This document shows positions 17,126 to 29,029 of a stretch of DNA of 64,000 nt, piece after piece. Location: the NCBI RefSeq assembly GCF_014490485.1, contig NZ_JACTVA010000015.1, positions 7,358-71,357 of the forward strand, in the 5' to 3' direction. Both the position numbers and the translations under genes were made by a program. This DNA is from Teichococcus aerophilus. GTDB lineage: Bacteria; Pseudomonadota; Alphaproteobacteria; Acetobacterales; Acetobacteraceae. The first letter of the stretch is position 1, and every line of letters begins with the position of its first letter. The notes beneath the pieces are model-generated. The model worked only from the letters and a program-made list of their open reading frames with translations. It was not told the origin of the DNA and ran no database searches.

Positions 17126-19375
17126 ATGCCCGAACTTCTGCTTGAACTGTTCTCCGAGGAAATCCCGGCCCGCATGCAGGCGAAGGCCGCCGAGGACCTC
17201 GCCCGCCTGCTGGGCGATGCGCTGAAGGGCGCCGGCCTCGCCGCGCAGGACGTGCGCAGCTTCTACGGTCCACGCCGGCTGGCCCTGGTCGCCACGCTGC
17301 CCGCCGCCACCGCCCCGGTGGCCGAGGAGGTGGCCGGCCCGGCGCCGGATGCGCCTGAACGCGCGCTGGTGGGCTTCCTCGGCAAGGTCGGGCTGGGGGA
17401 GGCGGAGATCGCCACCATCCGCCAGCACGCGGAAGCCTTCGCAGCCTCTGGCGAGCCGCAGGCCTGGACGGCCGGCGGCGTGGGCCTGGCCATCCGCAAG
17501 GAAAAGAAGGGCGGCAAGCTGCTGGCCAGCCTGAACAAGCCGGCGATCTCCATCGCCGACTTGCTGGCCCAGCACCTGCCGGAACTGCTGCGCCGCTTCC
17601 CCTGGCCGAAATCGATGCGCTGGGGCGGCACCAGCCAGTTCGTCTGGGTGCGGCCGCTGAAGCGCATCCTGTGCCTGTTCGATGGCCAAGTGGTGCCGTT
17701 CTCGCTCGCCCAGGGCGAGGATGATGGGCACGGGCTCGCATCCTCGAACCAGACCGAGGGGCACCGGTTGATGTCCCCCGGCGTGTTCGCGGTGCGCGAC
17801 TTTGCCGACTACGCGGCGCAACTGGCGGCCCGCCACGTCGTTATCGACCCCACGGAGCGCACCAAGCTGGTGCGTGACGGTATCGCGGCCCTGGCCGCGG
17901 CGGAGGGTGTCGAGATCGTGCCGGATCAGGGGCTGTTGGCGGAAGTGGGCGGGCTGGTCGAGTGGCCAGTGCCGCTGCTGGGCCGCATCGACGACGCCTT
18001 CATGGACCTGCCGGCGGAGCTGATGCGCACCACCATGCGCGTCAACCAGCGCTATTTTGCTCTTCGCAAGCCGGATGGGTCGGCGGCGCCGTTCTTCGCG
18101 CTGGCCGCCAATATCGCGGCGACGGATGGCGGCACGGCGATCATCGCCGGCAATGAGCGGGTGCTGCGCGCCCGCCTCTCCGACGCCCGCTTCTTCTGGG
18201 ACCAGGACCGTAAGCAGGCGCTGGAGAGCTTCCTGCCGAAGCTTTCCTCCGTCGTGTTCCACGCCAAGCTCGGCACCCAGGGCCAGCGTGTGCAGCGGCT
18301 GGAGAAGCTGGCGCGCTTCCTGGCGCCGAAGCTGGGCGCCGACGTGGCGCTGGCCACCCGCGCCGCAGGGCTGGCCAAGGCCGACCTCGCCACCGGGCTG
18401 GTGGGCGAGTTCCCGGAGCTGCAGGGCATCATCGGCCGCTACTACGCCCTGCACCATGGCGAGGCGCCACAGGTGGCGGAGGCCATCGCCGCGCATTACC
18501 GCCCGGCCGGCCCCGGCGATTCGGTGCCGAACGAGCCGGTGGCCATCACCGTGGCGCTGGCTGACAAGATCGACCAGTTGGCAGGCTTCTTCGCCGCCGA
18601 CGAGCGGCCGACCGGCTCGGGCGACCCCTATGCGCTGCGGCGCGCGGCGCTCGGCATTATCCGCATCATCCGCGAGAACGGGCTGCGGCTGGATCTGGCC
18701 GAGGTGTTCGCGGAAGCCTTCTTCGGCTTCCCGCAGGCCGTGGGCAGCACCGCCGAGCCGGAGTTCGGCATGGCCGTCGCCAGCGAGAAGCTGAACAGCG
18801 GCTGGCAGCCGGAGCCGAAATCGGACTACCCGCCGATGGTGGCTGCCTTCGCCGCCGGGCTGATGGATTTCCTGGCCGAGCGCCTGCGCGTGCAGCTGCG
18901 GGCCGAGGGCCAGCGGCATGACGTGCTGGCGGCCACGCTTGGTGCCGGCACCGATGCCGACCTCGTGCGCCTGCTGGCGCGCACGGATGCGCTGCGCCAG
19001 TTCCTGGAAGGCGAGGATGGTGCCAACCTGCTGACGGCCAGCCGCCGGGGTGCCAACATCCTCCGCATCGAGGACAAGAAGGACGGCCCGCACCAGCCCG
19101 CCACCGACACGGCGCTGCTGGCGGCGGACGAGGAAAAGGCGCTGGCCGCCGCGCTGGATGCCGCCGCCCCGGCGGTGGATGCGGCGCTGGCCGCGGAAGA
19201 TTATTCGGCGGCCATGGCGGCCATGGCCAAGCTTCGCCACCCTGTTGACGCTTTCTTCGAACAGGTTGTGGTCAACGACCCGGATGCGGCGCTCCGTCGC
19301 AACCGGTTGGGCCTGCTGGCCCGCTTGCGGGCCCTGACAGATCGCGTGGCGGATCTCGCCAAGATTGAAAGCTGA
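17126..19375 (+). CDS. glyS: Glycyl-tRNA synthetase beta subunit
   Basis: The 749-residue partner of GlyQ has the normal start MPELLLELFSEEIPARMQ and the blocks FYGPRRLAL and WPKSMRWG. The HD-like central region includes LAGFFAADERPTGSGDPYALRRAALGIIRII. The C-terminal anticodon-binding-like helical domain ends VDAFFEQVVVNDPDAALRRNRLGLLARLR. It recognises tRNA-Gly and completes the heterotetramer. It is followed 12 bases later by ppdK, so the three genes likely form one transcript. Confidence 0.97.
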   Translation: MPELLLELFSEEIPARMQAKAAEDLARLLGDALKGAGLAAQDVRSFYGPRRLALVATLPAATAPVAEEVAGPAPDAPERALVGFLGKVGLGEAEIATIRQHAEAFAASGEPQAWTAGGVGLAIRKEKKGGKLLASLNKPAISIADLLAQHLPELLRRFPWPKSMRWGGTSQFVWVRPLKRILCLFDGQVVPFSLAQGEDDGHGLASSNQTEGHRLMSPGVFAVRDFADYAAQLAARHVVIDPTERTKLVRDGIAALAAAEGVEIVPDQGLLAEVGGLVEWPVPLLGRIDDAFMDLPAELMRTTMRVNQRYFALRKPDGSAAPFFALAANIAATDGGTAIIAGNERVLRARLSDARFFWDQDRKQALESFLPKLSSVVFHAKLGTQGQRVQRLEKLARFLAPKLGADVALATRAAGLAKADLATGLVGEFPELQGIIGRYYALHHGEAPQVAEAIAAHYRPAGPGDSVPNEPVAITVALADKIDQLAGFFAADERPTGSGDPYALRRAALGIIRIIRENGLRLDLAEVFAEAFFGFPQAVGSTAEPEFGMAVASEKLNSGWQPEPKSDYPPMVAAFAAGLMDFLAERLRVQLRAEGQRHDVLAATLGAGTDADLVRLLARTDALRQFLEGEDGANLLTASRRGANILRIEDKKDGPHQPATDTALLAADEEKALAAALDAAAPAVDAALAAEDYSAAMAAMAKLRHPVDAFFEQVVVNDPDAALRRNRLGLLARLRALTDRVADLAKIES

Positions 19376-19387
19376 GGATAACCGGAC

Positions 19388-22057
<2,670 letters not shown>

Positions 22058-22069
22058 GCCTCGGGGCTT

Positions 22070-22268
22070 TTGAGAGGGGCGCGGCCCCTCTCAAACTCTC
22101 CCCGCCAAAGGCCTGAGGCCTTTGGGAACCCATTTTGGGTGCCAGGGTGAGAGCGGATGCCGCCAGAGGCGGGGCGGAACTCCGCTGATCTGCCGGGCGT
22201 CTTTCAAATCGCGGTGCAGGGGATCGTATCCCCTGCCAGGGGCGTTTGAGGGGGCAGAGCCCCCTCAA
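22070..22268. repeat. Cluster of four hairpins after ppdK
   Basis: Four perfect hairpins lie in 199 bases: 22070-22094 (TTGAGAGGGGC / GCCCCTCTCAA), 22106-22124 (CAAAGGCC / GGCCTTTG), 22216-22236 (GCAGGGGAT / ATCCCCTGC) and 22246-22268 (TTGAGGGGGC / GCCCCCTCAA). All loops are three bases. The first and last are alike, so the cluster is bounded by similar structures. It lies between ppdK and the convergent exporter gene. It could serve as terminator or RNA-stability element and looks like a repeated intergenic unit distinct from copies A-F. Confidence 0.75.
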
Positions 22269-22332
22269 TTCTGTTCCATCCCTAATGCAGTTCGGACAGT
22301 CAGCGCGAACCGATATTCGCTGCCCCGGGCTC

Positions 22333-22959
22333 TCAACCCTGTCGGGCGGCGCGCAGCAGCAGGCTGATTGCCAGGGCCAGCATCGTGGTGCCGACTGCCA
22401 GTTCCAGCACCTTCCAGGCGGTGGGCTTCGCGAAGAGCGGCGCCAGCATGCGGCCACCATAGCCGAGGGCGCAGAACCAGCTGGCGCTGGCCAGGGCGGC
22501 GCCGAGCACGAAGGCCGGTTGCGCCGCCACTGGCTCCGCCGCGCCGATGGAGCCGACCAGCAGCACCGTATCCAGGTAGACATGCGGGTTCAGCAAGGTG
22601 AAGCCGGCGGCCTGGGCCAGGGCGGCGCCCAATGTCAGCGCTTGCGCGCCACGGGCCGCTACCAGGGCACCGGGGGCCAGGGCCCGGCGAAAGGCGCCCA
22701 CAGCGTACCACCCCAAAAAGGCCGCGCCGCCGAGCGAAAGCGCCAGCCGCAGGGACGGCGCCTGGCCCAGCAACGCGCCCAGCCCGGCGACGCCGAGGGC
22801 GATGAGCAACGCATCCATGGTGGCGCAGAACAGCACGATGGGCCCGACATGCTCCCGCCGCAGCGCCTGGCGCAGCACGAACATGTTCTGGGCCCCGATG
22901 GCGATGATCAGGGCGGCGGAGACGGCGAAGCCGTGGGCGAGGCTGGCGAGGTAGAGCAT
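22333..22959 (-). CDS. LysE/ArgO family amino-acid exporter
   Basis: The 208-residue membrane protein has about six hydrophobic segments. It starts MLYLASLAHGFAVSAALIIAIGAQNMFVLRQALRREHVG, matching the LysE/ArgO signature (GAQNxFVLRQ at about 22-31). LLNPHVYLDTVLLVG carries the second conserved Asn-Pro-His motif. It exports basic amino acids such as arginine or lysine. It is divergent from an ArgP-type regulator gene, the arrangement known for argO/argP and lysE/lysG. The start at 22959 is chosen because upstream codons fall in the shared promoter. Confidence 0.9.
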   Translation of the reverse strand: MLYLASLAHGFAVSAALIIAIGAQNMFVLRQALRREHVGPIVLFCATMDALLIALGVAGLGALLGQAPSLRLALSLGGAAFLGWYAVGAFRRALAPGALVAARGAQALTLGAALAQAAGFTLLNPHVYLDTVLLVGSIGAAEPVAAQPAFVLGAALASASWFCALGYGGRMLAPLFAKPTAWKVLELAVGTTMLALAISLLLRAARQG

Positions 22960-23032
22960 GGGCGCTGCCTTGCCCTGCGGCTCTACAGTAGTAAAACTCA
23001 AATTCCTTATCGTGATGAAGCAGAACTTAATC
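22960..23032. promoter_or_regulatory. Divergent promoter region, exporter/regulator
   Basis: These 73 bases separate the exporter start (22959) from the regulator start (23033). The middle is markedly AT-rich (TAGTAAAACTCAAATTCC), unlike the surrounding high-GC sequence. By analogy with argP/argO it should hold the regulator's binding site and both promoters. Exact boxes could not be fixed by eye. Confidence 0.5.
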
Positions 23033-23935
23033 ATGCTGGATTATCCCGCCCTTGCTGCGCTGGCCGCCGTGGTGCGGGAAGGCAGCTTCGAGCGTGCGGC
23101 CTTTGTGCTCGGCGTCACGCCCTCCGCCATCTCGCAACGGGTGCGGGGGCTAGAGGAGCGGCTGGGCGCGGTGCTGGTGGTGCGCGGCCAGCCTTGCAGC
23201 GCCACCGAGCCGGGCGCGCGGCTCTGCGCCCATGTTCGCCAGGTCTCGCTGTTGGAAGGGGAACTGACGGCCGGCATGCCCGGGCTGAGCGCGGCGGAGG
23301 CGCGGCCGACCCTGCGCGTGGCGCTGAACTCCGACAGCCTGGCTACATGGTTCCCAGCGGCCGCCTCACACTTTGCCACCGGCAGCGCCGCGCTGCTGGA
23401 CCTGCTGCTGGACGACGAGGAGCACACCGCCGGCCGCCTGCGCGCCGGCGAGGTCCTGGCGGCCGTGACCACCGACCCGGCGCCGGTGCAGGGTTGCCGG
23501 ACCCTGGCGCTGGGCTCGCTACCTTATGTGGCGGCAGCCAGCCCGGATTTCGTCCGCCGCCACTTCCCGGGTGGCGTGGACGAAGCCGCGCTGGCCCGGG
23601 CGCCCACCCTGCGCTTCGACCGCCGGGACGGCCTGCAGGACCGTTGGGCCCGGGCGGTTAGCGGGGTGCCGTTGCAGGCGCCGACGCACTGGGTGCCCTC
23701 CACGGAAGGAATGCTGAATGTCAGCCTCGCCGGGCTGGGCTGGGCCATGGCGCCGCTGATGACGGCGGCGCCGCATCTGGCCAGCGGCGCGTTGGTGGAA
23801 CTGGTTCCGCGGCGGCGGATCGGGGTGGCGCTGTATTGGCAGCATCTGCGCCTTGGCGCCAAGGTATTGGAAACGCTGACATCCAGCGTGCGCCACGCCG
23901 CCGCCCACCAGTTGCACCCAATGGAGGAAGGCTGA
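23033..23935 (+). CDS. LysR-type regulator, ArgP/LysG type
   Basis: This transcription factor of 300 residues has an N-terminal winged helix-turn-helix (LAALAAVVREGSFERAAFVLGVTPSAISQRVRGLEERLG, about 6-44). A periplasmic-binding-fold effector domain follows. The start MLDYPALAALAAVVREGSFE fits ArgP-type proteins. The divergent LysE/ArgO-type gene makes it the probable activator of that exporter, sensing lysine or arginine. An alternative ATG at 23015 would add six residues. It is convergent with ygfZ, with only nine bases between stop codons. Confidence 0.88.
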   Translation: MLDYPALAALAAVVREGSFERAAFVLGVTPSAISQRVRGLEERLGAVLVVRGQPCSATEPGARLCAHVRQVSLLEGELTAGMPGLSAAEARPTLRVALNSDSLATWFPAAASHFATGSAALLDLLLDDEEHTAGRLRAGEVLAAVTTDPAPVQGCRTLALGSLPYVAAASPDFVRRHFPGGVDEAALARAPTLRFDRRDGLQDRWARAVSGVPLQAPTHWVPSTEGMLNVSLAGLGWAMAPLMTAAPHLASGALVELVPRRRIGVALYWQHLRLGAKVLETLTSSVRHAAAHQLHPMEEG

Positions 23936-23944
23936 GGCCGGGCT

Positions 23945-24769
23945 TCAGCCGGCCTGCTCGGGCAGCCGCATCCAGCCCGGCACATGCGGCAGCAGGCGCG
24001 CCTCGCCGCAGGTGAAGGCCTCGTCGCCCCGCACCGGCATGCGCAGCAGCGCCAGGCCCAGGCCATCCTGGCCGGAGCGCATCTCGCCCACCTCCGCGCC
24101 GCCTTCCCGCAGCACCGGGGTGCCGCGTGGCGGGACGGGGCCCTCGATAGTGACGGGGAAGAAGCGCTTCTTCAGCAGGCCGCGATACTTGGTGCGGGCC
24201 GTCAGTTCCTGCCCCATGTAGCAGCCCTTGCTCCAGGACACGCCGGCCAGCTCGTCGAAGCCGGCTTCCAGCAGGGTGCTCCTCTCCGCCTCCATGTCCT
24301 TGCTGCCGTCGGGCAGGCCGAGTGCCAGCCGGTGGCGGTCATACGCGTCGGGCGTCGCGTCCGCGGGAAGGGCCTCGGCGGCCGGGGCCAGGGCGCGCCA
24401 GCCGGCATCAGGGTGGCGCGGGTCCGGCGCCGCGATGCCGGCCGGCAGCGCGGCGCCGCCCCAGCCGGCCTGGACCGACCAGCCCTCCAGCACCGCCAGC
24501 GCTACCTTGGAGCGCAGGCGGAAGCGGGTCAGGCGCTGCACCAGCATGGCGGCCTGGGCGGCTTCCACGTCCAGCAGCAGTCGCCCGTCCTCGGCGAAGA
24601 TGAAGAAATCGGCCAGCCATTTGCCCTGCGGTGTCAGCAGCGCGGCCCAGACGGCGCGGCCCGGCACGGCCTCCGCCACGTCGTTGGACACCAGGCCTTG
24701 CAGGAAGGCCACGCGGTCCTCGCCAGTGAGTTCGATGATGGCGCGATCGGGGAGGGAGGTCTGGGGCAT
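23945..24769 (-). CDS. ygfZ: Folate-binding protein YgfZ
   Basis: YgfZ is a tetrahydrofolate-binding protein related to the glycine-cleavage T-protein that supports iron-sulphur enzyme maturation. The 274-residue product carries the diagnostic KGCYMGQE motif at 181-188 with Cys183. The N-terminus IIELTGEDRVAFLQGLVSNDV is typical. The start at 24769 (MPQTSLPD) is chosen; the frame stays open far upstream only because of high GC. It is divergent from the glycosyltransferase gene at 24855. Confidence 0.92.
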   Translation of the reverse strand: MPQTSLPDRAIIELTGEDRVAFLQGLVSNDVAEAVPGRAVWAALLTPQGKWLADFFIFAEDGRLLLDVEAAQAAMLVQRLTRFRLRSKVALAVLEGWSVQAGWGGAALPAGIAAPDPRHPDAGWRALAPAAEALPADATPDAYDRHRLALGLPDGSKDMEAERSTLLEAGFDELAGVSWSKGCYMGQELTARTKYRGLLKKRFFPVTIEGPVPPRGTPVLREGGAEVGEMRSGQDGLGLALLRMPVRGDEAFTCGEARLLPHVPGWMRLPEQAG

Positions 24770-24854
24770 GTCCGCAGATTTGGCGCGTCTGGCCCCTGGT
24801 GCAAGCGGGGTGGCGCTGCGCTGAGCGCTCAGCCGTGCTAAGCGGCGCGCAACC

Positions 24855-25775
24855 ATGCGAATCCTTTTCGTGACCTCCACCCGGATCGGCGATGCGGTGC
24901 TCTCCACGGGACTGCTGGACCATCTGCTGCGCGTGTACCCGGATGCGCGGGTCACCGTGGCCTGCGGCCCGGTGGCGGAGGGCGTCTTCACCCGCATGCC
25001 CAACCGGGTCGAGACGATCGTCCTGCATAAGAAGCGCTTCTCCGGCCACTGGTTCGGCCTGTGGGCCAAGGTGGCGCGCACGCGGTGGGACTTGGTGGTG
25101 GATCTGCGCGGCTCCGCCCTCGCCTGGCTGGTGCCGGCGCGGCGGCGGGCGGTGATGCAGGGCGGCCGGCGCCCCGGGCACCGGCTGCTGCACCTGGCCG
25201 GCACGCTGGGCATCGCTCCGGCGCCCAACCCGGTAGCGTGGTTCGATGCGGCGGATACGGCGCGCGCGGTGGCCTTGCTGGGGGCGGAGGATCGCCCCTT
25301 CATCGCCCTCGGCCCCAGCGCGAACTGGGCCGGCAAGGTGTGGCCGGCGGAGCGCTTCGTGGCGCTGTTCCAGGCACTGACGGCGCTGGGCGGGCCGCTG
25401 CCGGGCGCCCGCGCGGTCATCCTGGGCGGGCCGGGGGCGCAGGAAGCGGCGATGGTCGCCCCCGTGGTGGCGGCGCTGCCGGATGCGATCGACCTGACCG
25501 GGCGGCTGGAGCTGCATGAGGCCGCGGCGGTGCTGGCCCGCTGCGCGCTGTTCGTCGGCAATGATTCGGGGCTGATGCATCTCTCGGCCGCCACGGGCGC
25601 GCCGACCTTGGGGCTGTTCGGGCCGACGCCGGCCAGCGAATACGCGCCGATGGGCCGCGCCGCCCGCGCCGTGTTGGCGCGCGGTGCCCCCGGCGTGGCG
25701 CCGATGGAGGCCCTGCCGGTGGAGGATGCGTTGGAAGCCGCCCGCGGCCTGCTGGCGCTGGAGCCCGCCGCATGA
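24855..25775 (+). CDS. Glycosyltransferase family 9 (heptosyltransferase-like)
   Basis: The 306-residue protein starts MRILFVTSTRIGDAVLSTGLLDHLL. It has the family-9 pattern of LPS heptosyltransferases, including DLVVDLRGS, ALGPSANWAGKVWPAERFVAL (donor-binding region, about 150-170), and FVGNDSGLMHLSAATGAPTLGLFGPT near the C-terminus. It presumably adds a sugar to LPS core or a related surface glycan at the inner membrane. The next gene begins inside its stop codon (ATGA overlap, 25772-25775), so the two are translationally coupled. Confidence 0.9.
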   Translation: MRILFVTSTRIGDAVLSTGLLDHLLRVYPDARVTVACGPVAEGVFTRMPNRVETIVLHKKRFSGHWFGLWAKVARTRWDLVVDLRGSALAWLVPARRRAVMQGGRRPGHRLLHLAGTLGIAPAPNPVAWFDAADTARAVALLGAEDRPFIALGPSANWAGKVWPAERFVALFQALTALGGPLPGARAVILGGPGAQEAAMVAPVVAALPDAIDLTGRLELHEAAAVLARCALFVGNDSGLMHLSAATGAPTLGLFGPTPASEYAPMGRAARAVLARGAPGVAPMEALPVEDALEAARGLLALEPAA

Positions 25776-26803
25776 GGATCGCGCAGATCATGGCCGGTGC
25801 GAAGACCGGCGGCGCCGAAGGCTTCTATGAGCGGCTGACCGTCGCCCTGCACCGTTCCGGCGAGGACGTGCTGCCGGTGATCCGGCGGGACAAGGCGCGG
25901 GCGGCACGGCTGGCGGCGCAGGGGCTGGCCCCGGTGCAACTGGGCTTCGGCGGGCCGCTGGACATGCTGACCCGGCCGCGCATGTCCCTGTTGCTGCGGC
26001 ACTACCGGCCGCAGGTGGCCGTCGCCTGGATGAACCGCGCCGCGCGCCACACGCCCGCTGGCGACTGGAAGCTGGTGGGGCGGCTCGGCGGCTATTACGA
26101 CTTGAAATACTACAAGCGCTGCGACCACCTGGTCGGCAATACGCGGGACCTGGTGCGCTGGATGGTGGAGCAGGGCTGGCCGGCCGGCCGCGCCCACTAC
26201 CTGCCCAATTTCGCCGATGACTTCCGCGACGTCCCGCCAGCGGATCTCGGCCTGCGCCCCGGCGCGCCCCGGTTGCTCGCGTTGGGCCGGCTGCACCGCA
26301 ACAAGGGCTTCGACACCTTGTTGCGCGCCTTGGCGCTGCTGCCGGAGGCGGAGCTGGCCATCGGCGGCGACGGGCCGGAAAAGAACGCCCTGCAGAAGCT
26401 GGCGGCCGAGTTGGGCGTGGCCCGCCGCGTGCGCTTCCTGGGCTGGCGGCAGGATGCCGGGGCGCTGCTGGCGGGATGCGACGTGTTCGTCTGCTCCTCC
26501 CGCCACGAGCCGCTGGGCAATATCGTTCTGGAGGCCTGGAGCGCCGCCCGGCCCGTGGTGGCGGTGGCCGCTCAGGGACCGAGCGAGCTGATCGAGCCCG
26601 GGCGTACCGGCCTGCTGGTGCCGCAGGAATCGCCGCAGGCATTGGCCGAGGGCATCGCCGCCCTGTTGGCGGACCCCACCCGGGCCGCCGCCATGGCCGC
26701 AGCCGGCCGGGCCGCCTGGGAAGAAGACTACGCCGAGGAGCCTGTGCTGGCCCGTTGGCGGGACGTGTTGCAGCGTATCGCCTCACCGGCGAAGGAGGGC
26801 TGA
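25772..26803 (+). CDS. Glycosyltransferase family 4
   Basis: The 343-residue GT-B fold protein has an N-terminal acceptor domain starting MRIAQIMAGAKTGGAEGFYERL and a C-terminal Glycos_transf_1 domain. The latter carries RLLALGRLHRNKGFDTLLRAL (about 165-187), LAIGGDGPEKNALQKLAAEL, and the EPLGNIVLEAWSAARPVVA donor-site block with the conserved glutamate. It probably extends the same surface glycan as the upstream GT9. It overlaps that gene by four bases and is followed six bases later by the asparagine synthetase. Confidence 0.9.
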   Translation: MRIAQIMAGAKTGGAEGFYERLTVALHRSGEDVLPVIRRDKARAARLAAQGLAPVQLGFGGPLDMLTRPRMSLLLRHYRPQVAVAWMNRAARHTPAGDWKLVGRLGGYYDLKYYKRCDHLVGNTRDLVRWMVEQGWPAGRAHYLPNFADDFRDVPPADLGLRPGAPRLLALGRLHRNKGFDTLLRALALLPEAELAIGGDGPEKNALQKLAAELGVARRVRFLGWRQDAGALLAGCDVFVCSSRHEPLGNIVLEAWSAARPVVAVAAQGPSELIEPGRTGLLVPQESPQALAEGIAALLADPTRAAAMAAAGRAAWEEDYAEEPVLARWRDVLQRIASPAKEG

Positions 26804-26809
26804 CCGCCT

Positions 26810-28567
26810 ATGTGTGGGATTGCCGGCATCATCCTGCGGCAGGGCCAGAGCCCGGACGCCACCACCTTGCAGCGCCTGACCGGCGCCCTGGCGCATCGGG
26901 GCCCGGACGGGTCCGGCCATCATGTCTCTGGCCCCGTGGCGCTGGCGCATACGCGATTGGCGATCATCGACCTCGCCACCGGGGACCAGCCCCTGTTCGC
27001 CGGTCCCGCCGCGCTGGTCGGCAATGGCGAGGTGTACAACTACCGCGAGCTGCGGGCCGACAACGCCCTGGTCTGCGCTACCGGCAGCGATTGCGAGCCG
27101 CCGTTGCACCTGTTCCGGCGGGACGGCATCGGCTTCGCGGACGGACTGCGCGGCATGTACGCACTGGCCATCCACGACCGTGTGTCCCGCCAGATGGTGC
27201 TGTCGCGCGATCCGTTCGGCATCAAGCCGATGTACCTGGCCGAGATTTCCGGCGGCATGGCCTTCGCATCCGAGCCGCAGGCGCTGATCGCCGCCGGGCT
27301 GGTGGAGCCGCGCGTGCGGGCCGAGGCGCGGTCCGAGCTGCTGCAGATGCAGTTCACTACCGGTGCCGAGACGATCTTCGAGGGCATCACCCGCCTGCTG
27401 CCCGGCGAGACGGTGGCGCTGGGCGAGGGCCGCATCCTGGAGCGCCACCGCCGCGCCGCCCTGCCCGAGGGCGGGCCGGAGGCGTTGAACGAGGACGAGG
27501 CCCTGGCGCGCTTCGAGGCCGCCTTCCGCGACAGCGTGGACCTGCACCAGCGCAGCGACGTGCCCTACGGCATGTTCCTCTCCGGCGGCACGGACAGTGC
27601 CGCGGTGCTGGCCATGATGTCCCGCCTGAACGAACAGCCGGTGCTGGCCTTCACCGCCGGCTTCGACGTCGCCGGCGCGGCGGATGAGCGGGCGCACGCC
27701 GCCGCCATGGCCAGGGCCGTGGGCGCCCGGCACGAGACCATTACCGTCACCGAGGCCGAGGTGTGGAAGCACCTGCCGGAGATCGTCGGCGGCATGGACG
27801 ACCCGGCGGCCGACTACGCCATCATCCCCACCTGGTTCCTGGCCCGCCGGGCGCGGCAGGACGTGAAGGTGGTGCTGTCCGGCGAGGGCGGCGACGAGAT
27901 GCTGGGCGGCTATGGCCGTTACCGCTCCGCCATGCGGCCCTGGTGGCTGGGCGGCAAGGCGCCACGCACCCACGGTGCGTTCGACCGGCTGGACGTGCTG
28001 CGCCAACCGTTGACCGGCTGGCGCGACGGCATGGTGGCGGCGGAGGCCGAGACGGCGCTGCCCGGCCGTACCCGCCTGATGGCCGCCCAGGCGCTGGACG
28101 TGGCCGACTGGCTGCCTAACGACCTGCTGATCAAGCTGGACCGGTGCCTGATGGCGCACGGCGTCGAAGGCCGCACGCCCTTCCTAGACAGCGCGGTGGC
28201 CGAAGCCACCTTCCGCCTGCCGGATGCGCTGAAGGTGCGGAAAGGTGCCGGCAAATACCTGCTGCGCCAGTGGCTGGCGGCTAACTTCCCGGCCTCCGAA
28301 CCCTTCCGGCCGAAGCAGGGCTTCACTGTGCCCGTTGGCCACTGGATCGCTGGTGCGTCGGACAAGCTGGGGCCGCTGGTAGCCGCCCAGGCTGGCGTGA
28401 TGGAGATCGCCCGGCCGGAGAAGGTGACGGCGCTGTTCCGCGCCGCCAGCGGCAAGCGGGAAGGCTTCGCCGCCTGGCACCTGCTGTTCTACGCGCTGTG
28501 GCACCGCCGGCATGTCGAAGGCCGCAAGGCGGAAGGCGACGTGTTTGCCTTCCTGGGCAAGGGCTGA
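26810..28567 (+). CDS. asnB: Asparagine synthetase (glutamine-hydrolysing), AsnB-like
   Basis: An N-terminal class II glutaminase domain with Cys2 (MCGIAG) is followed by an ATP-pyrophosphatase synthetase domain with SGGTDS at 258-263 and GEGGDEMLGGY. At 585 residues it is close to bacterial AsnB. Its place directly after two glycosyltransferase genes is notable. AsnB-like amidotransferases in such clusters sometimes amidate sugar acids or lipids rather than making asparagine, so the substrate is open. Element D starts 29 bases after the stop and probably ends the three-gene transcript. Confidence 0.88.
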   Translation: MCGIAGIILRQGQSPDATTLQRLTGALAHRGPDGSGHHVSGPVALAHTRLAIIDLATGDQPLFAGPAALVGNGEVYNYRELRADNALVCATGSDCEPPLHLFRRDGIGFADGLRGMYALAIHDRVSRQMVLSRDPFGIKPMYLAEISGGMAFASEPQALIAAGLVEPRVRAEARSELLQMQFTTGAETIFEGITRLLPGETVALGEGRILERHRRAALPEGGPEALNEDEALARFEAAFRDSVDLHQRSDVPYGMFLSGGTDSAAVLAMMSRLNEQPVLAFTAGFDVAGAADERAHAAAMARAVGARHETITVTEAEVWKHLPEIVGGMDDPAADYAIIPTWFLARRARQDVKVVLSGEGGDEMLGGYGRYRSAMRPWWLGGKAPRTHGAFDRLDVLRQPLTGWRDGMVAAEAETALPGRTRLMAAQALDVADWLPNDLLIKLDRCLMAHGVEGRTPFLDSAVAEATFRLPDALKVRKGAGKYLLRQWLAANFPASEPFRPKQGFTVPVGHWIAGASDKLGPLVAAQAGVMEIARPEKVTALFRAASGKREGFAAWHLLFYALWHRRHVEGRKAEGDVFAFLGKG

Positions 28568-28595
28568 GGTCCGCTCTTGGATGTTGGGATAGAGA

Positions 28596-28836
28596 AGGCC
28601 GGGGAAGGAATTCCCCGGACCCCTTCTTTTCTTTCTTCAAGTTTTTGGGTGTGACCGTTGAGGTCGCGGTCCTGAAAACGGCTTGGTGGGACGGGGGTGT
28701 TGGACCTCTGGCGACTGATGGTTCAGCCCGCGTGGCCCATTTTATAAATCACCAGGCAGCGCCCGCCTTCAGTCCTGAAGCGGTTCGCCAGACTCGCAGA
28801 AAAAAGAAGGGGTCCGGGGAATTCTTTCCCCGGCCT
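28596..28836. repeat. Intergenic inverted-end element, copy D
   Basis: This 241-bp copy has the same core orientation as copy A. Ends AGGCCGGGGAAGGAATTCCCC and the inverse have inward T-tracts. Both ends carry GGACCCC rather than GGGCCCC. The palindrome is decayed (only TGGACCTCTGGCG remains near 28700), but the box TTCAGCCCGCGTGGCCCAT is identical to copy A at 28722-28740. It lies after asnB in the 462-base spacer 28568-29029. The remainder (28837-29029) is less GC-rich around ATGAACAACGAGTAATATT and likely holds the next gene's promoter. Confidence 0.85.
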
Positions 28837-29029
28837 TTCCCGCCCCTGGAAGCCGATCCACCGCCAGTCCTGAGATGAACAACGAGTAATATTTATCACG
28901 CCTTCATCAAGCCGCGCTCAAGTCACGCGGCGTTGATAGCGGTCTATCTACTTTGTGTGCGGTTGATGCGTAGTCCTGGACGCGGCGTTCGGCGAAAAGC
29001 GACGCTTCGTGACTGATGGAGAACACGCA

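Noticed and set aside
24770..26506. Long upstream in-frame extension of ygfZ on the minus strand
   Set aside because: It lies antisense to two glycosyltransferase genes and is low-complexity Arg/Ala/Pro. YgfZ has a normal start at 24769.
28837..29029. tRNA or small-RNA gene in the AT-richer spacer
   Set aside because: No cloverleaf or conserved TTCGA arm could be built, and the short inverted repeats are too weak to call.
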